From: an uncultured Eubacteriales bacterium | GTDB taxonomy: Bacteria; Bacillota; Clostridia; Christensenellales; Aristaeellaceae | DNA length: 34,940 nucleotides | Direction of reading: 5' to 3' | Assembly (NCBI GenBank): GCA_902773895.1 | Contig: CACYGB010000019.1 | Location: forward strand, 1-34,940 | Part shown: in pieces, positions 7,690 through 15,372 of the stretch | Layout of the letters: each line of letters opens with the position of its first letter | Numbering within the stretch: position 1 is the stretch's first letter | Made by a program: the position numbers and the translations under genes | Notes under the pieces: model-generated | The model's input: only the letters and a program-made list of their open reading frames with translations | Told to the model about the DNA's origin: nothing | Databases searched by the model: none

Positions 7690-8393
7690 TCAATCCCTCC
7701 AACAGGGGAAACGGTCCAGCGGGATGCCGGACGGGCCGCTTTTTCGCTCGTTCCCGCAGGGAAAAGCACCCGGCCGCATGGGCGGCGGGCCGTTCCAAGA
7801 TCCGGGGCTTTCTTCCTGCCGGCATGCAAAAAGATCCATGGGATGGCAGCGGAAATCTCCTTCCGACATGGCAAAGGGATCCAGCCGGGGATACAGCGGG
7901 CGCGGATCGGGGCAGCAGGGACCGCCCGATACCGGGCAAGGGGACAACCCTTCCACCAGCCACTCCAGGGCGACCTCCCGGTCGTTTCCCTGGTTGGCCA
8001 TGCAGCGGTTCCAGGCCGGACAGCAGATTGAATGAACACCTGTCCGCGCCAGCTTTCCTTTTCGGGGCATCGTTCATGAAGCGTCAGCTCCGCTTCCAAA
8101 GGAAGCTCTGCCTGAAAAACGCGGCCACAGCGGTCCTGCAGGCGCAAGGCCACGGGTACGTTTACCAGCAGCGTCAGGCCGCTGCAGCCCCGGCGGGGCA
8201 ATTCATGCCATTGCGGCGTGCTGCACACGGCGGCGTCCGGCACGGAGAAGGGCGGCTGCGCATCCCGGGGCAATAAATCGGGACACAGGAAAACGCATTC
8301 CGGCCGCCTGTGCAGCTTGCCGCAGGCCAGAATGCGCTGTAAAAGATAGCCGCCCCCTGGGGGCGGCATGGAATGATGGAAACAGTTTTTCAT
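7690..8393 (-). pseudogene. Unknown clostridial-type protein, reading frame probably broken
   Basis: ATG 8393 has a good AGGAGG (plus-strand 8401-8406) 7 bases upstream. The first ~120 residues look like real protein, with a Cys-containing N terminus and a beta-rich middle (LLVNVPVALRLQDRCGRVF, then AELPLEAELTLHE) resembling a hypothetical family I have seen in Clostridia. After about VFIQSAVRP (near 8000) codon choice in this frame becomes poor. Natural codon use moves to the -1 frame (GNDREVALEWLVEGLSPCP...), which runs to a TGA at 7690. The original frame continues to 7656, inside the terminator stem of the convergent small RNA. A single-base indel near 8000, real or from sequencing, explains this best. 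It is the last gene of the minus-strand group. Function unknown. Confidence 0.5.
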
Positions 8394-8425
8394 GGTATCC
8401 CCTCCTTTCAGGGTGATACCACATC

Positions 8426-9622
8426 TTATTCCGGCAGGCCGTTATCGGTGTATGCCAAGGGACGGCCGTAGCGGTCGTACAGGATGGCCATGTCGTATTT
8501 TTTCTGGTGCCAGGCGCGCTTGATGTTCCATTGAAAATCGCAGGCGCCTTCGGTGCTGCGGGTGCCGACGGTGAATTCCCCGCCGGGGGAAAGGGAAACA
8601 TCGGGCAGCGTCACCAGGTCGTCGCCACGGGAGGAAAACAGGATGGCGCCGTTTAAGTCCATCGCTTCTGAACCGCCGTTGACGATGGTGAGCACGTCGT
8701 TTTTCACGTTCATGCGCAGCGACACTTTTTCCGCCCGCAGCGGCACATCCTGCCAGAAAACGTCGGTGACGGTGGGGGTTTCGTTTTCCAGGGTGACCAG
8801 CCAGGCGTCGTGGGCGTCCTGCGTTACGTAGACGGCGCTGCCCACGGCGGACAGGCGGCTCAGCGTTCCGCGGGCCGGAGTATCCGATTCCTCCAGGGCG
8901 CTGGTGGTGATCAGGGATACCTTGGGCTGCACGGCGCGCAGCATATTCAGCGTGGAGGCCTTGCTGTCGCCGTGATGGCCCACCTTCAGCACGTCCGTCA
9001 GGGTGAAGGCCTTGACCTTCAGCAGGTCGTATTCCTCATCGTCCTTCATATCGCCGGCAAACAGGATGCTGCCCTGGGGGCAGGCAAACCGCAGCACCAG
9101 GGAGTTGTTGTTTTCATTGTCGTCATTGACGGTGGTGGGCCCCAGCACGGTCAGGGAGCCGGTTTGTCCCGCCGGGATCACGTCGCCCGCCTTCAGCCAG
9201 GTAACGGGCATGCCCCGACCGGCGGCGGCTGTCTGGGCCGGGTGCTGCCCCGGCTTGACGTCGTAATAGATTTCCGGCGCGTACCAGGCGTCGATTTCCA
9301 CGTCGCTGGCGGCCAGGGCCGTCAGACCGCCGAAATGATCCTTGTGGCAGTGGGTCAGAAACACGCCGTTTAGGCGCGTCACGCCGTACTGCTTCAGCAT
9401 GGTTTCCAGCGCCCCGTAGGTCTGGTCGTAGCCGGCGTCGATGAGGAACGCCTGATCCTCCCACAGCAGTAGCAGGCAGTCTGCCTTGCCGATGTTGGGC
9501 ACCACCAGCCGCACGGCGTTTTGCTCGGTGGCCTGGGTCGGCGCGGGAATGCTCCAGGAAACGATCCCCGCGATCACAAAGAAAAGCGCCAGAATTTTCG
9601 TCAATACCTTCACCTTTTTCAT
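8426..9622 (-). CDS. Secreted ComEC/Rec2-like metallo-beta-lactamase-fold hydrolase with C-terminal lamin-tail domain
   Basis: A 398-residue protein with an N-terminal signal or anchor (residues 1-31, hydrophobic 8-24, then APTQA). The metal-binding motif is THCHKDHFGG (HxHxDH at 91-96), followed by ILFAGDM with the bridging Asp and LKVGHHGD with a further His. This arrangement is that of the soluble ComEC/Rec2 hydrolase domain and its stand-alone relatives, some of which are extracellular nucleases or phosphodiesterases. Residues from about 305 to the end (LTIVNGGSEAMDLNGAIL ... YDRYGRPLAYTDNG) read as a lamin-tail domain, a small Ig-like fold common on secreted bacterial nucleases. A role in degrading or binding extracellular DNA or nucleotides is inferred. 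GAAAGG lies 8 bases before the ATG. A terminator separates it from ricT, so it probably has its own promoter. Confidence 0.88.
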   Translation of the reverse strand: MKKVKVLTKILALFFVIAGIVSWSIPAPTQATEQNAVRLVVPNIGKADCLLLLWEDQAFLIDAGYDQTYGALETMLKQYGVTRLNGVFLTHCHKDHFGGLTALAASDVEIDAWYAPEIYYDVKPGQHPAQTAAAGRGMPVTWLKAGDVIPAGQTGSLTVLGPTTVNDDNENNNSLVLRFACPQGSILFAGDMKDDEEYDLLKVKAFTLTDVLKVGHHGDSKASTLNMLRAVQPKVSLITTSALEESDTPARGTLSRLSAVGSAVYVTQDAHDAWLVTLENETPTVTDVFWQDVPLRAEKVSLRMNVKNDVLTIVNGGSEAMDLNGAILFSSRGDDLVTLPDVSLSPGGEFTVGTRSTEGACDFQWNIKRAWHQKKYDMAILYDRYGRPLAYTDNGLPE

Positions 9623-9688
9623 TCCTCCAGCCTTTCGTACGGCACAGGCCGGATTCCTCCGAACCGGGAAAAAGCAATTATTCTTTTG

Positions 9689-9712
9689 AAAAAGAGCGGT
9701 GTTTGGCCGCCC
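9689..9712 (-). terminator. Terminator after ricT (works in both directions)
   Basis: On the minus strand GGGCGG (9712-9707) pairs with CCGCTC (9699-9694) around a 7-nt loop and is followed by TTTTTC. The plus strand also has TTTT after the stem. It lies about 20 bases downstream of the ricT stop. Confidence 0.7.
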
Positions 9713-9733
9713 TTTTCAGCCTGATGCGATGGA

Positions 9734-10741
9734 TCAGGTTTCGTCTTCGGTAATATCCTGCATGTCTGCCGTCTCGTCTTGGGCAATATCTTCGATTTCG
9801 GCCAGCGCCTCGTCTTCCGAAATGCCTTCGTCCAGCGCGAATTCCTTTATGGATTCCTCGTCGGGCGTATTGTCGGCGTCCGGCTCCGGCGGGGCGGCCT
9901 TGGCGCTTTCCGCTTTGGGGGCACGGGGCGCGGGGGAAACGCGCTGCACCTGCTCCAGGGGATAATCCTTTTGCTCGGTGCTGTCGCCCTTGGGGATGCG
10001 CACCCGCACGGTTTCCTTGAGGATGTTCAGATCCACCACCGTGCCGTTGCCGTCCGGCGTGATCACTTCCTTGCCCACCTTGGGCATCCGCTTGCGGGTG
10101 GCTTCGTAGTGATCTTCTTCATACTTCAGGCAGCACATCAGCCGGCCGCAGACCCCGGAAATCTTGGTGGGGTTCAGGGACAGATTCTGTTCCTTGGCCA
10201 TTTTGATGGATACGGGCTGGAAATCGCCCAGGAAGGCGCCGCAGCATACCGGCCGGCCGCACAGCCCCAGGCCGCCCATCATCTTGGCTTCATCACGGAC
10301 GCCGATCTGGCGCAGTTCGATGCGGGTGTGGAACACCGCGGCCAGATCCTTGACCAGGGAGCGGAAATCCACCCGCTTATCCGAGGTGAAATAGAACAGG
10401 ATCTTGGAATTGTCGAAGGTGTATTCGCAGCCCACCAGCTTCATCTGCAGCTTGTGCTCGTCCACCTTTTTCTGGCACATGGCCATGGCGTTCTTTTCCT
10501 TGGAGCGGTTGTCGGCCTGGTGCTGGGCGTCGTCCGCCGTGGCGATGCGGATCACCTTTTTCAGCGGCGGCGTGATTAAATCATCATTCACTTCTTTGAC
10601 GCCGGTGACCACTTCGCCATATTCCACGCCGCGCACCGTTTCCACGATCACGGCGTCCCCGGCGGTGGGCCACAGGGGGCCCGGATCGAAATAATAGAGC
10701 TTGCCTGCGTTCCTGAAGCGAACGCCGATTACTGTTGCCAT
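9734..10741 (-). CDS. ricT: PSP1-domain protein RicT (YaaT), regulator of RNA processing
   Basis: A 335-residue protein with the PSP1 region at residues 1-210. Six cysteines occur in the pattern typical of the family: C161, C166, C167 (LCGRPVCC) and C198, C203, C204 (VCGRLMCC). In Bacillus subtilis, RicT with RicA and RicF forms a complex with [4Fe-4S] clusters that stimulates RNase Y cleavage and phosphorelay. The C-terminal third (from about residue 265) is a low-complexity, Pro/Ala then Glu/Asp-rich tail. The start ATG overlaps the end of holB, with GGAGG inside holB 9 bases upstream. The order darA-holB-ricT matches Bacillus. No ricA or ricF is visible in this window. Confidence 0.93.
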   Translation of the reverse strand: MATVIGVRFRNAGKLYYFDPGPLWPTAGDAVIVETVRGVEYGEVVTGVKEVNDDLITPPLKKVIRIATADDAQHQADNRSKEKNAMAMCQKKVDEHKLQMKLVGCEYTFDNSKILFYFTSDKRVDFRSLVKDLAAVFHTRIELRQIGVRDEAKMMGGLGLCGRPVCCGAFLGDFQPVSIKMAKEQNLSLNPTKISGVCGRLMCCLKYEEDHYEATRKRMPKVGKEVITPDGNGTVVDLNILKETVRVRIPKGDSTEQKDYPLEQVQRVSPAPRAPKAESAKAAPPEPDADNTPDEESIKEFALDEGISEDEALAEIEDIAQDETADMQDITEDET

Positions 10742-11733
10742 GAATTTGCTTCCTCCGATATGGTTTGCATCAGTTCCTCCGCCAGGGCGGCCCAGCCGAC
10801 GTTGGCGGCCTTCTGCTGCCGGGCGGACAGAATGGATTCCAGGATTTTGCGAAGGTCAAAGGCCGTGGCGCCCTGAAAATGCGGCGGAAAATCATCGTCG
10901 ATGTCCGCCTGGCCGGTCATTTTTCCGTGCAGCAGCGCGCGGATTTCCTGCTCCAGGATGTCCAAAAGCCGGTCGCCGTTATCCTTTTGATCCTTCAGCA
11001 GCGCGGCGGCCTGGGCGATGTCGCTGACCTTGCGGACGCTCAGGAACGTGCGCCGCACCAGGTCCCGGGCCTGCCAGTAGCTTTCGTCATCCTGCATGGA
11101 AAGGGCCTTGCCCAGGCTGCCTTCGCTGTAGCGGGCCAGGGCGTTGGCCCGGTCCGCCGGGATGCCTTTTCCTTCCAGCGCCCGGCGCAGCCTGTCCAGG
11201 GGCCAGGGCTGCATGCGGATGCAGCGGCATCGGGAGCGGATGGTGGGTAGGATGGCGGTTTCATGATCGCTGGTCAGAAAGAAATAGGTGCCTTCCTCCG
11301 CTTCCTCCAGGGTTTTCAGCAGGCAGTTCTGTGCCTGCGGGGTCATCCGTTCGGCGTTCTCCATCACGATCACCCGGCATCTGCCCTCCAGCGCGTGGCG
11401 GGACAAGGCGTCGATCATGGTGCGCAGCGTGTCCACCTTGATGGTTTTCTCCCGGGGGGCCGGCGCGGGGAAGAGGGCGTCCGGATGGGTGCGGGCGGCA
11501 AAACGCCTGCAGTCCCGGCATACGCCGCAGGGCTTTTCGCCTTTTCCCGTGCAAAGCAGCCCCTGGGCCAGCAGCCGCGCTACGGTTCTTTTGCCGATGC
11601 CGCTTTCCCCGGTGATCAGCGTGGCGTGGGCCAGGCGGCCCGCCTCAAAATCACGGCAAAGGGCGAGGAGCGTTTCGCTCCCCGCCGCACATTGCCGGAT
11701 GGTCAGCCCGACGGGCGCGTCAGTACTTGACAA
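10729..11733 (-). CDS. holB: DNA polymerase III subunit delta prime
   Basis: A 334-residue clamp-loader subunit. It carries an AAA+ P-loop-like GESGIGKRT (42-50), a four-cysteine zinc module (C61, C69, C72, C75) and the sensor motif SRC (167-169), all as in HolB/DnaX-type clamp loaders. It acts with DnaX and HolA to place the beta clamp on DNA. The start is uncertain: the earliest position is TTG 11733, overlapping the end of darA by 14 bases, with GGTGGA in darA as the only possible binding site. No better start with conserved sequence exists downstream. Overlaps at both ends show one translationally coupled operon with darA and ricT. Confidence 0.9.
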   Translation of the reverse strand: MSSTDAPVGLTIRQCAAGSETLLALCRDFEAGRLAHATLITGESGIGKRTVARLLAQGLLCTGKGEKPCGVCRDCRRFAARTHPDALFPAPAPREKTIKVDTLRTMIDALSRHALEGRCRVIVMENAERMTPQAQNCLLKTLEEAEEGTYFFLTSDHETAILPTIRSRCRCIRMQPWPLDRLRRALEGKGIPADRANALARYSEGSLGKALSMQDDESYWQARDLVRRTFLSVRKVSDIAQAAALLKDQKDNGDRLLDILEQEIRALLHGKMTGQADIDDDFPPHFQGATAFDLRKILESILSARQQKAANVGWAALAEELMQTISEEANSWQQ

Positions 11734-12049
11734 ACTGGTCCACCGTCAGCACGAACACTGTCGCGCCGCCTACGGTCACTTCAATGGGATAAGAAGCGTA
11801 AATGCCGGAGCTGCTGCCCATGGTGACGGGGGAAGTGGCGATCTGCTTGCGGCTTTTGCATACTTTCTCGATAATGGACATGCAGCCGGCAAAGCGGTCG
11901 TCCTCCACGCCCACCAGCAGCGTGGTATTGCCGGATTTCAGGAAGCCGCCGGTGGTAGCCAGCTTCGTCACGCCGTAGCCTTCATCCATCAGATTGTTGA
12001 TCAGGCGGGAAGAATCCTCGTCCTGAACGATGGCGATAATCAGTTTCAT
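11720..12049 (-). CDS. darA: Cyclic di-AMP receptor DarA (PII-like, YaaQ)
   Basis: A 109-residue PII-like protein. It begins MKLIIAIVQDEDS, continues with LATTGGFLKSGNTTLLVGV (the nucleotide-binding T-loop region) and ends TVFVLTVDQFVKY, all typical of DarA/PstA. These trimeric cytosolic proteins bind the second messenger c-di-AMP, although the downstream target is largely unknown. ATG 12049 has AGGAG 8 bases upstream; the frame is open upstream but lacks family similarity. The gene opens the operon with holB and ricT and has a clear promoter at 12108-12136. Confidence 0.93.
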   Translation of the reverse strand: MKLIIAIVQDEDSSRLINNLMDEGYGVTKLATTGGFLKSGNTTLLVGVEDDRFAGCMSIIEKVCKSRKQIATSPVTMGSSSGIYASYPIEVTVGGATVFVLTVDQFVKY

Positions 12050-12107
12050 ACGGTTCACTCCTTTCGGAAGAATCATCATCGGAAGAAAGAAACACTTCCT
12101 CATTCCA

Positions 12108-12136
12108 ATTATACATGTTTTTTGCGCAAATATCAA
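12108..12136 (-). promoter_or_regulatory. Sigma-A promoter of the darA-holB-ricT operon
   Basis: On the minus strand TTGATA (12136-12131), a 17-nt spacer and a perfect TATAAT (12113-12108). The predicted start near 12101 gives a leader of about 50 bases to darA. Confidence 0.85.
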
Positions 12137-12175
12137 CCGTTTTGCACGGAATTCCTTTCCACGGTACGCCGGGGC

Positions 12176-12204
12176 TTGTCTTTTGGCGGGGTTCTTGATA
12201 GAAT
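12176..12204 (+). promoter_or_regulatory. Sigma-A-like promoter of the CotH-family gene
   Basis: TTGTCT (12176-12181), 17 nt, TAGAAT (12199-12204), diverging from the darA promoter. The match is moderate. A sporulation sigma factor cannot be excluded for a CotH-family gene, but no such motif was recognised. Confidence 0.55.
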
Positions 12205-12239
12205 AATATGAAATGTGCAGAATGGGAAGGCGGAGGAAA

Positions 12240-13958
12240 ATGAAGCGATTCAGGCGAATCCTGGCGGCGATTCTGGTTTTTGCGACGGTTTTGCCGCTGG
12301 TATGCACTGCCGCGCCGCGGGCAGCCCTGGCGGCGGAAAGCTACAAGCTGTATTTCGGCCCTCAGGCGAAAACGACCTTCAAAAACACCGCGGTGAAGCC
12401 CCTGATGACCAGAACGCGGGTGTACGAGTACAAATCCTACCGGCATTACGTATTTCTGCCGCCCACGTGGGATCATACGAAAATGAAGGTGTACATGACC
12501 GGCATTTCCTCCGTAACTCTGAACGGGAAGAAATACAAAAACGGGGACAATATTTCTTTGCCGCTGAACAAATCCATCCGGCTGCAGACGGCCCGGGGCA
12601 CATCCCTGACGCTGATCGCCATGCAAAGCGCAAAACTGCCCACGATGTACATCACCACTGCCAGCAAAAGCTGGACCAAACTGCATGAAAGCAAGGATTA
12701 CCGGGAAAAGGGAAGCATGCAGCTGGTGAACGCCAACGGCACGGTGCAGTATTCCGGCGGCCTGGAGTATATCCGCATCCGCGGCAATTCCTCCGCCGAG
12801 AAGATCAAGAAGCCCTATCAGTTCAAGCTGAGCAAATCCGCGTCCCTGTGCGGCATGGAAAAGGACAAAACCTACTGCCTGCTGGCCAATTTTCTGGATC
12901 CGTCCAACCTGCGCAACAAGATCTGCCTGGATATTGCCCGGTACAGCGGCGCGTACGCCTATGTGCCGGACGCGGAATTTGTGGACGTTTACCTGAACAA
13001 CGATTACCGCGGCGTGTACCTGCTGACGGAAAAGAATGAAATCGACAAGGACCGGCTGAACATTACCAATCTGGAGAAAAAGAACGAGAAGCTCAACGGC
13101 AAGGAAAAACTGCCCCAGTTCGGACGTGTTGGAAAGAACAAGATGGATCCCGGCACGTACAAGTATTACAAGCTTCCCCAGGAACCGGAGGACTATACCG
13201 GCGGGTATCTGGTGCTGCTGGATCATCCAGCCTACTATACCCGGGAGGCGTCCGGCTTCGTCAGCAGGCAAGGCCAGCCTTTTACCATCCAGGAACCCAA
13301 GTACGCCGGCAAAAAGCAAGTGGAATACATTTCTTCCGTGGTGCAGCATGCGGAGGACGCCCTGTTCAGCAAAAGCGGCAAGGACCCGGCCACCGGCAAG
13401 CACTACACGGAGCTGATCGACCTGAATACCATGGTGCACCGGTATCTGCAGGCGGAGGTGGTCAACGATCACGACGGCCAGCGTCCCTTTATTTACAAGG
13501 ATTCCGACAAGGTGGATACGAAAATTTATTTCGGCCCCGTCTGGGATCAGGACAGCACCTTCGGCGCCTCTCACGCCCGCAGGAACGCCAACGAAGTCAG
13601 GATCTACAAAAAATCCAGCGGTTCCAAGTATTTCTGGTTCCCGGCCGCTTACCAGCACAGCGATTTCAGGAAAGCGGTACAGGCTGCGTACAGGAAAACC
13701 TATGTGCCGGCCATGAACATCCTGCTGGGCAAGGCCAAGGATCCCAAGGGCGTTCTGAAATCCCTGGACCAGTACGCCGCCGCCATCAAGGCGTCCGCAT
13801 ATATGGATCTGGCCCGCTGGCCCATCAACACCCGGCACGTGTATAAAGGAATGAACACCCATTCCGGCAACACGCTGGAGGAAAGCGTTCAGTTCATCAA
13901 AACGTATATCACCAAGCACAATGCGGTGCTGGATAAGCTGTACGGCGTCAGGAAATAA
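12240..13958 (+). CDS. Secreted CotH-kinase family protein
   Basis: A 572-residue exported protein. The signal peptide (residues 1-32) ends near AALAA. A small beta-rich segment (about 35-140) precedes the CotH domain, which shows IRIRGNSS (about 178-185), the LANFLDPSNLRNK stretch, the EFVDVYLNNDYRGVYLLTE core and the metal/ATP motif VWDQDSTFG (about 433-441). In CotH the last motif is usually WDxDxxFG; here the second position is Gln and the two aspartates are kept. CotH of Bacillus phosphorylates spore-coat proteins, while many relatives are secreted enzymes or cellulosome parts with unknown targets. GGAGG at 12232-12236 is unusually close (3 bases) to ATG 12240. It has its own promoter and no coat-protein neighbours, so a spore role is not shown. 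Confidence 0.88.
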   Translation: MKRFRRILAAILVFATVLPLVCTAAPRAALAAESYKLYFGPQAKTTFKNTAVKPLMTRTRVYEYKSYRHYVFLPPTWDHTKMKVYMTGISSVTLNGKKYKNGDNISLPLNKSIRLQTARGTSLTLIAMQSAKLPTMYITTASKSWTKLHESKDYREKGSMQLVNANGTVQYSGGLEYIRIRGNSSAEKIKKPYQFKLSKSASLCGMEKDKTYCLLANFLDPSNLRNKICLDIARYSGAYAYVPDAEFVDVYLNNDYRGVYLLTEKNEIDKDRLNITNLEKKNEKLNGKEKLPQFGRVGKNKMDPGTYKYYKLPQEPEDYTGGYLVLLDHPAYYTREASGFVSRQGQPFTIQEPKYAGKKQVEYISSVVQHAEDALFSKSGKDPATGKHYTELIDLNTMVHRYLQAEVVNDHDGQRPFIYKDSDKVDTKIYFGPVWDQDSTFGASHARRNANEVRIYKKSSGSKYFWFPAAYQHSDFRKAVQAAYRKTYVPAMNILLGKAKDPKGVLKSLDQYAAAIKASAYMDLARWPINTRHVYKGMNTHSGNTLEESVQFIKTYITKHNAVLDKLYGVRK

Positions 13959-13987
13959 TGCGCGGCAAAGCGCTTGGGAATGTGCGC

Positions 13988-14016
13988 TTGTCATTTTTCC
14001 CGGATTGTGGTAAAAT
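13988..14016 (+). promoter_or_regulatory. Sigma-A promoter of the plsX operon
   Basis: TTGTCA (13988-13993), 17 nt, TAAAAT (14011-14016). The leader contains CTGTGG-ATT-CCGCAG, a small hairpin. No FapR-type operator (TTAGTACC-like) is visible, unlike Bacillus plsX operons. Confidence 0.75.
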
Positions 14017-14056
14017 AAATAAGTCTGTGGATTCCGCAGGCTGAGGAGTGATACGA

Positions 14057-15064
14057 ATGATCCACATTTATTTGGACGCCATGGGCGGCGACAACGCCCC
14101 GCAGTGCACCGTGGAGGGCGCTGTGGAAATCCTGCGTGCCGATCCGGACCTGAAAATTACCCTGGGCGGCGTATCGAAAGAAATTGAGCCGTACCTGAGC
14201 GGGGCGGACGACGTGCGCGGCAGGATCACGGTGGATGAATGCACGGAAGTCATCACCAATCACGACGCGCCGGTGATGGCCATCCGGCAGAAGAAAGACA
14301 GCGCCCAGGTCAAGGGTATGCTGATGGTGCGCGACGGGGAAGCGGACGGCTTCGTGTCTGCCGGCTCCACCGGGGCTACGCTGGCGGGCGGCATGTTCCG
14401 CCTGGGCCGCATTCCCGGGGTGGAACGCCCGGCGCTGGCGCCGCTGCTGCCCAACGGCAAGGACTTTTTCTGCCTGATCGACTGCGGCGCCAACGTGGAC
14501 TGCCTGCCCGCTTATCTGCCGCAGTTCGGCATCATGGGCAGCGCCTATATCGAATGTGTCCGCGGGGTGAAGGAGCCCCGGGTGGGCCTGGTGAACATCG
14601 GCGCGGAAAGCGAAAAAGGCAACGCCCTGGCCAAGGCTGCTTATCCGCTGATGGAGCAGGCGCCCTTCCGTTTCATCGGCAACGTGGAAGGCCGCGATAT
14701 TACGGCGGACGTGGCGGACGTGGTGGTCTGCGACGGGTTCTCCGGCAACCTGATTTTGAAATTCATGGAAGGCGTGGCCGGCACCCTGCTGGGTATGATC
14801 AAAAAGGAGATCAAGGCGGATTTCCGCAGCACCCTGGGCGGATTGCTGGCTAAGCCCGCGTTCAAACGCGTGAAAAAGACCATGGACTATACCGAGGTGG
14901 GCGGCGCACCGCTGCTGGGCGTGCAGGGCGTGGTGGTGAAGGCCCACGGCTCCAGCAACGCCCACGCCATTGCCTGTGCCATCCGTCAGGCCGCGCTGAT
15001 GAAGCGCAAGGGCCTGGTTGAGGATATTGAAAAGAAAATCGCCAAGCAACTACAGGAATCATAA
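14057..15064 (+). CDS. plsX: Phosphate acyltransferase PlsX
   Basis: A 335-residue protein that makes acyl-phosphate from acyl-ACP, the first committed step of glycerophospholipid synthesis in most Gram-positives, at the membrane surface. The N terminus IYLDAMGGDNAP is the family signature. SAGSTGATLAGG, the DCGANVDC stretch and VVCDGFSGNLILK are further conserved blocks. ATG 14057 is chosen over GTG 14048 because GAGGAG (14043-14048) is 8 bases upstream of it. acpP follows after 14 bases, which fits since ACP carries the substrate. The order plsX-acpP-rnc-smc-ftsY is the standard Firmicute arrangement, here without fapR and fabD/fabG. Confidence 0.95.
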   Translation: MIHIYLDAMGGDNAPQCTVEGAVEILRADPDLKITLGGVSKEIEPYLSGADDVRGRITVDECTEVITNHDAPVMAIRQKKDSAQVKGMLMVRDGEADGFVSAGSTGATLAGGMFRLGRIPGVERPALAPLLPNGKDFFCLIDCGANVDCLPAYLPQFGIMGSAYIECVRGVKEPRVGLVNIGAESEKGNALAKAAYPLMEQAPFRFIGNVEGRDITADVADVVVCDGFSGNLILKFMEGVAGTLLGMIKKEIKADFRSTLGGLLAKPAFKRVKKTMDYTEVGGAPLLGVQGVVVKAHGSSNAHAIACAIRQAALMKRKGLVEDIEKKIAKQLQES

Positions 15065-15078
15065 AGGAGGAAACGACA

Positions 15079-15309
15079 ATGGTATACGAAACCGTAGCGC
15101 AGATGATCGCCAAGCAGCTGAAAATGGACGTGAAGGACATCACCCCCGACAAGCGCCTGGTGGAAGACCTGAAGGCGGACAGCGCCAACGTGATGGTGCT
15201 GATCATGGATCTGGAAGATCAGTTCAACATGACGGTGGACGACAGCGCCATCACCACCCTGAAAACGGTGGGCGACGTGGCCAAGTACATCGAGGAAAAG
15301 CAGGCGTAA
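15079..15309 (+). CDS. acpP: Acyl carrier protein
   Basis: A 76-residue acidic four-helix protein of the usual ACP length. The phosphopantetheine serine is S35 in the sequence KADSANVMVLIMDLE. The usual DSLD motif reads DSAN here, an uncommon variant at the start of helix II, which contacts partner enzymes. AAAGGAGG precedes ATG 15079 by 8 bases. It carries acyl chains for fatty-acid and phospholipid synthesis and sits directly after plsX, whose substrate is acyl-ACP. It is very probably the housekeeping ACP because of its position, although the motif variant leaves some room for a specialised carrier. Confidence 0.93.
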   Translation: MVYETVAQMIAKQLKMDVKDITPDKRLVEDLKADSANVMVLIMDLEDQFNMTVDDSAITTLKTVGDVAKYIEEKQA

Positions 15310-15318
15310 GGAAATCAC

Positions 15319-15348
15319 CAGCGCACTCACCTTGCCGTGGGTGCGCTG
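15319..15348 (+). promoter_or_regulatory. 12-bp hairpin in the rnc leader
   Basis: 15319-15330 pairs with 15337-15348 over 12 bp (one T-G pair) around the 6-nt loop CTTGCC. No T tract follows, so it is not a terminator. It lies between acpP and rnc, 24 bases before the rnc start. In enteric bacteria RNase III cuts a stem in its own leader to limit its synthesis; the same role is plausible here but not shown. Confidence 0.65.
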
Positions 15349-15372
15349 CGTAAGTATCAAGGAGATCGGTTT

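Noticed and set aside
14020-14032. Possible DnaA box (TGTGGATT) in the plsX leader
   Set aside because: A single imperfect copy, part of a small hairpin, with no cluster or AT-rich unwinding region.
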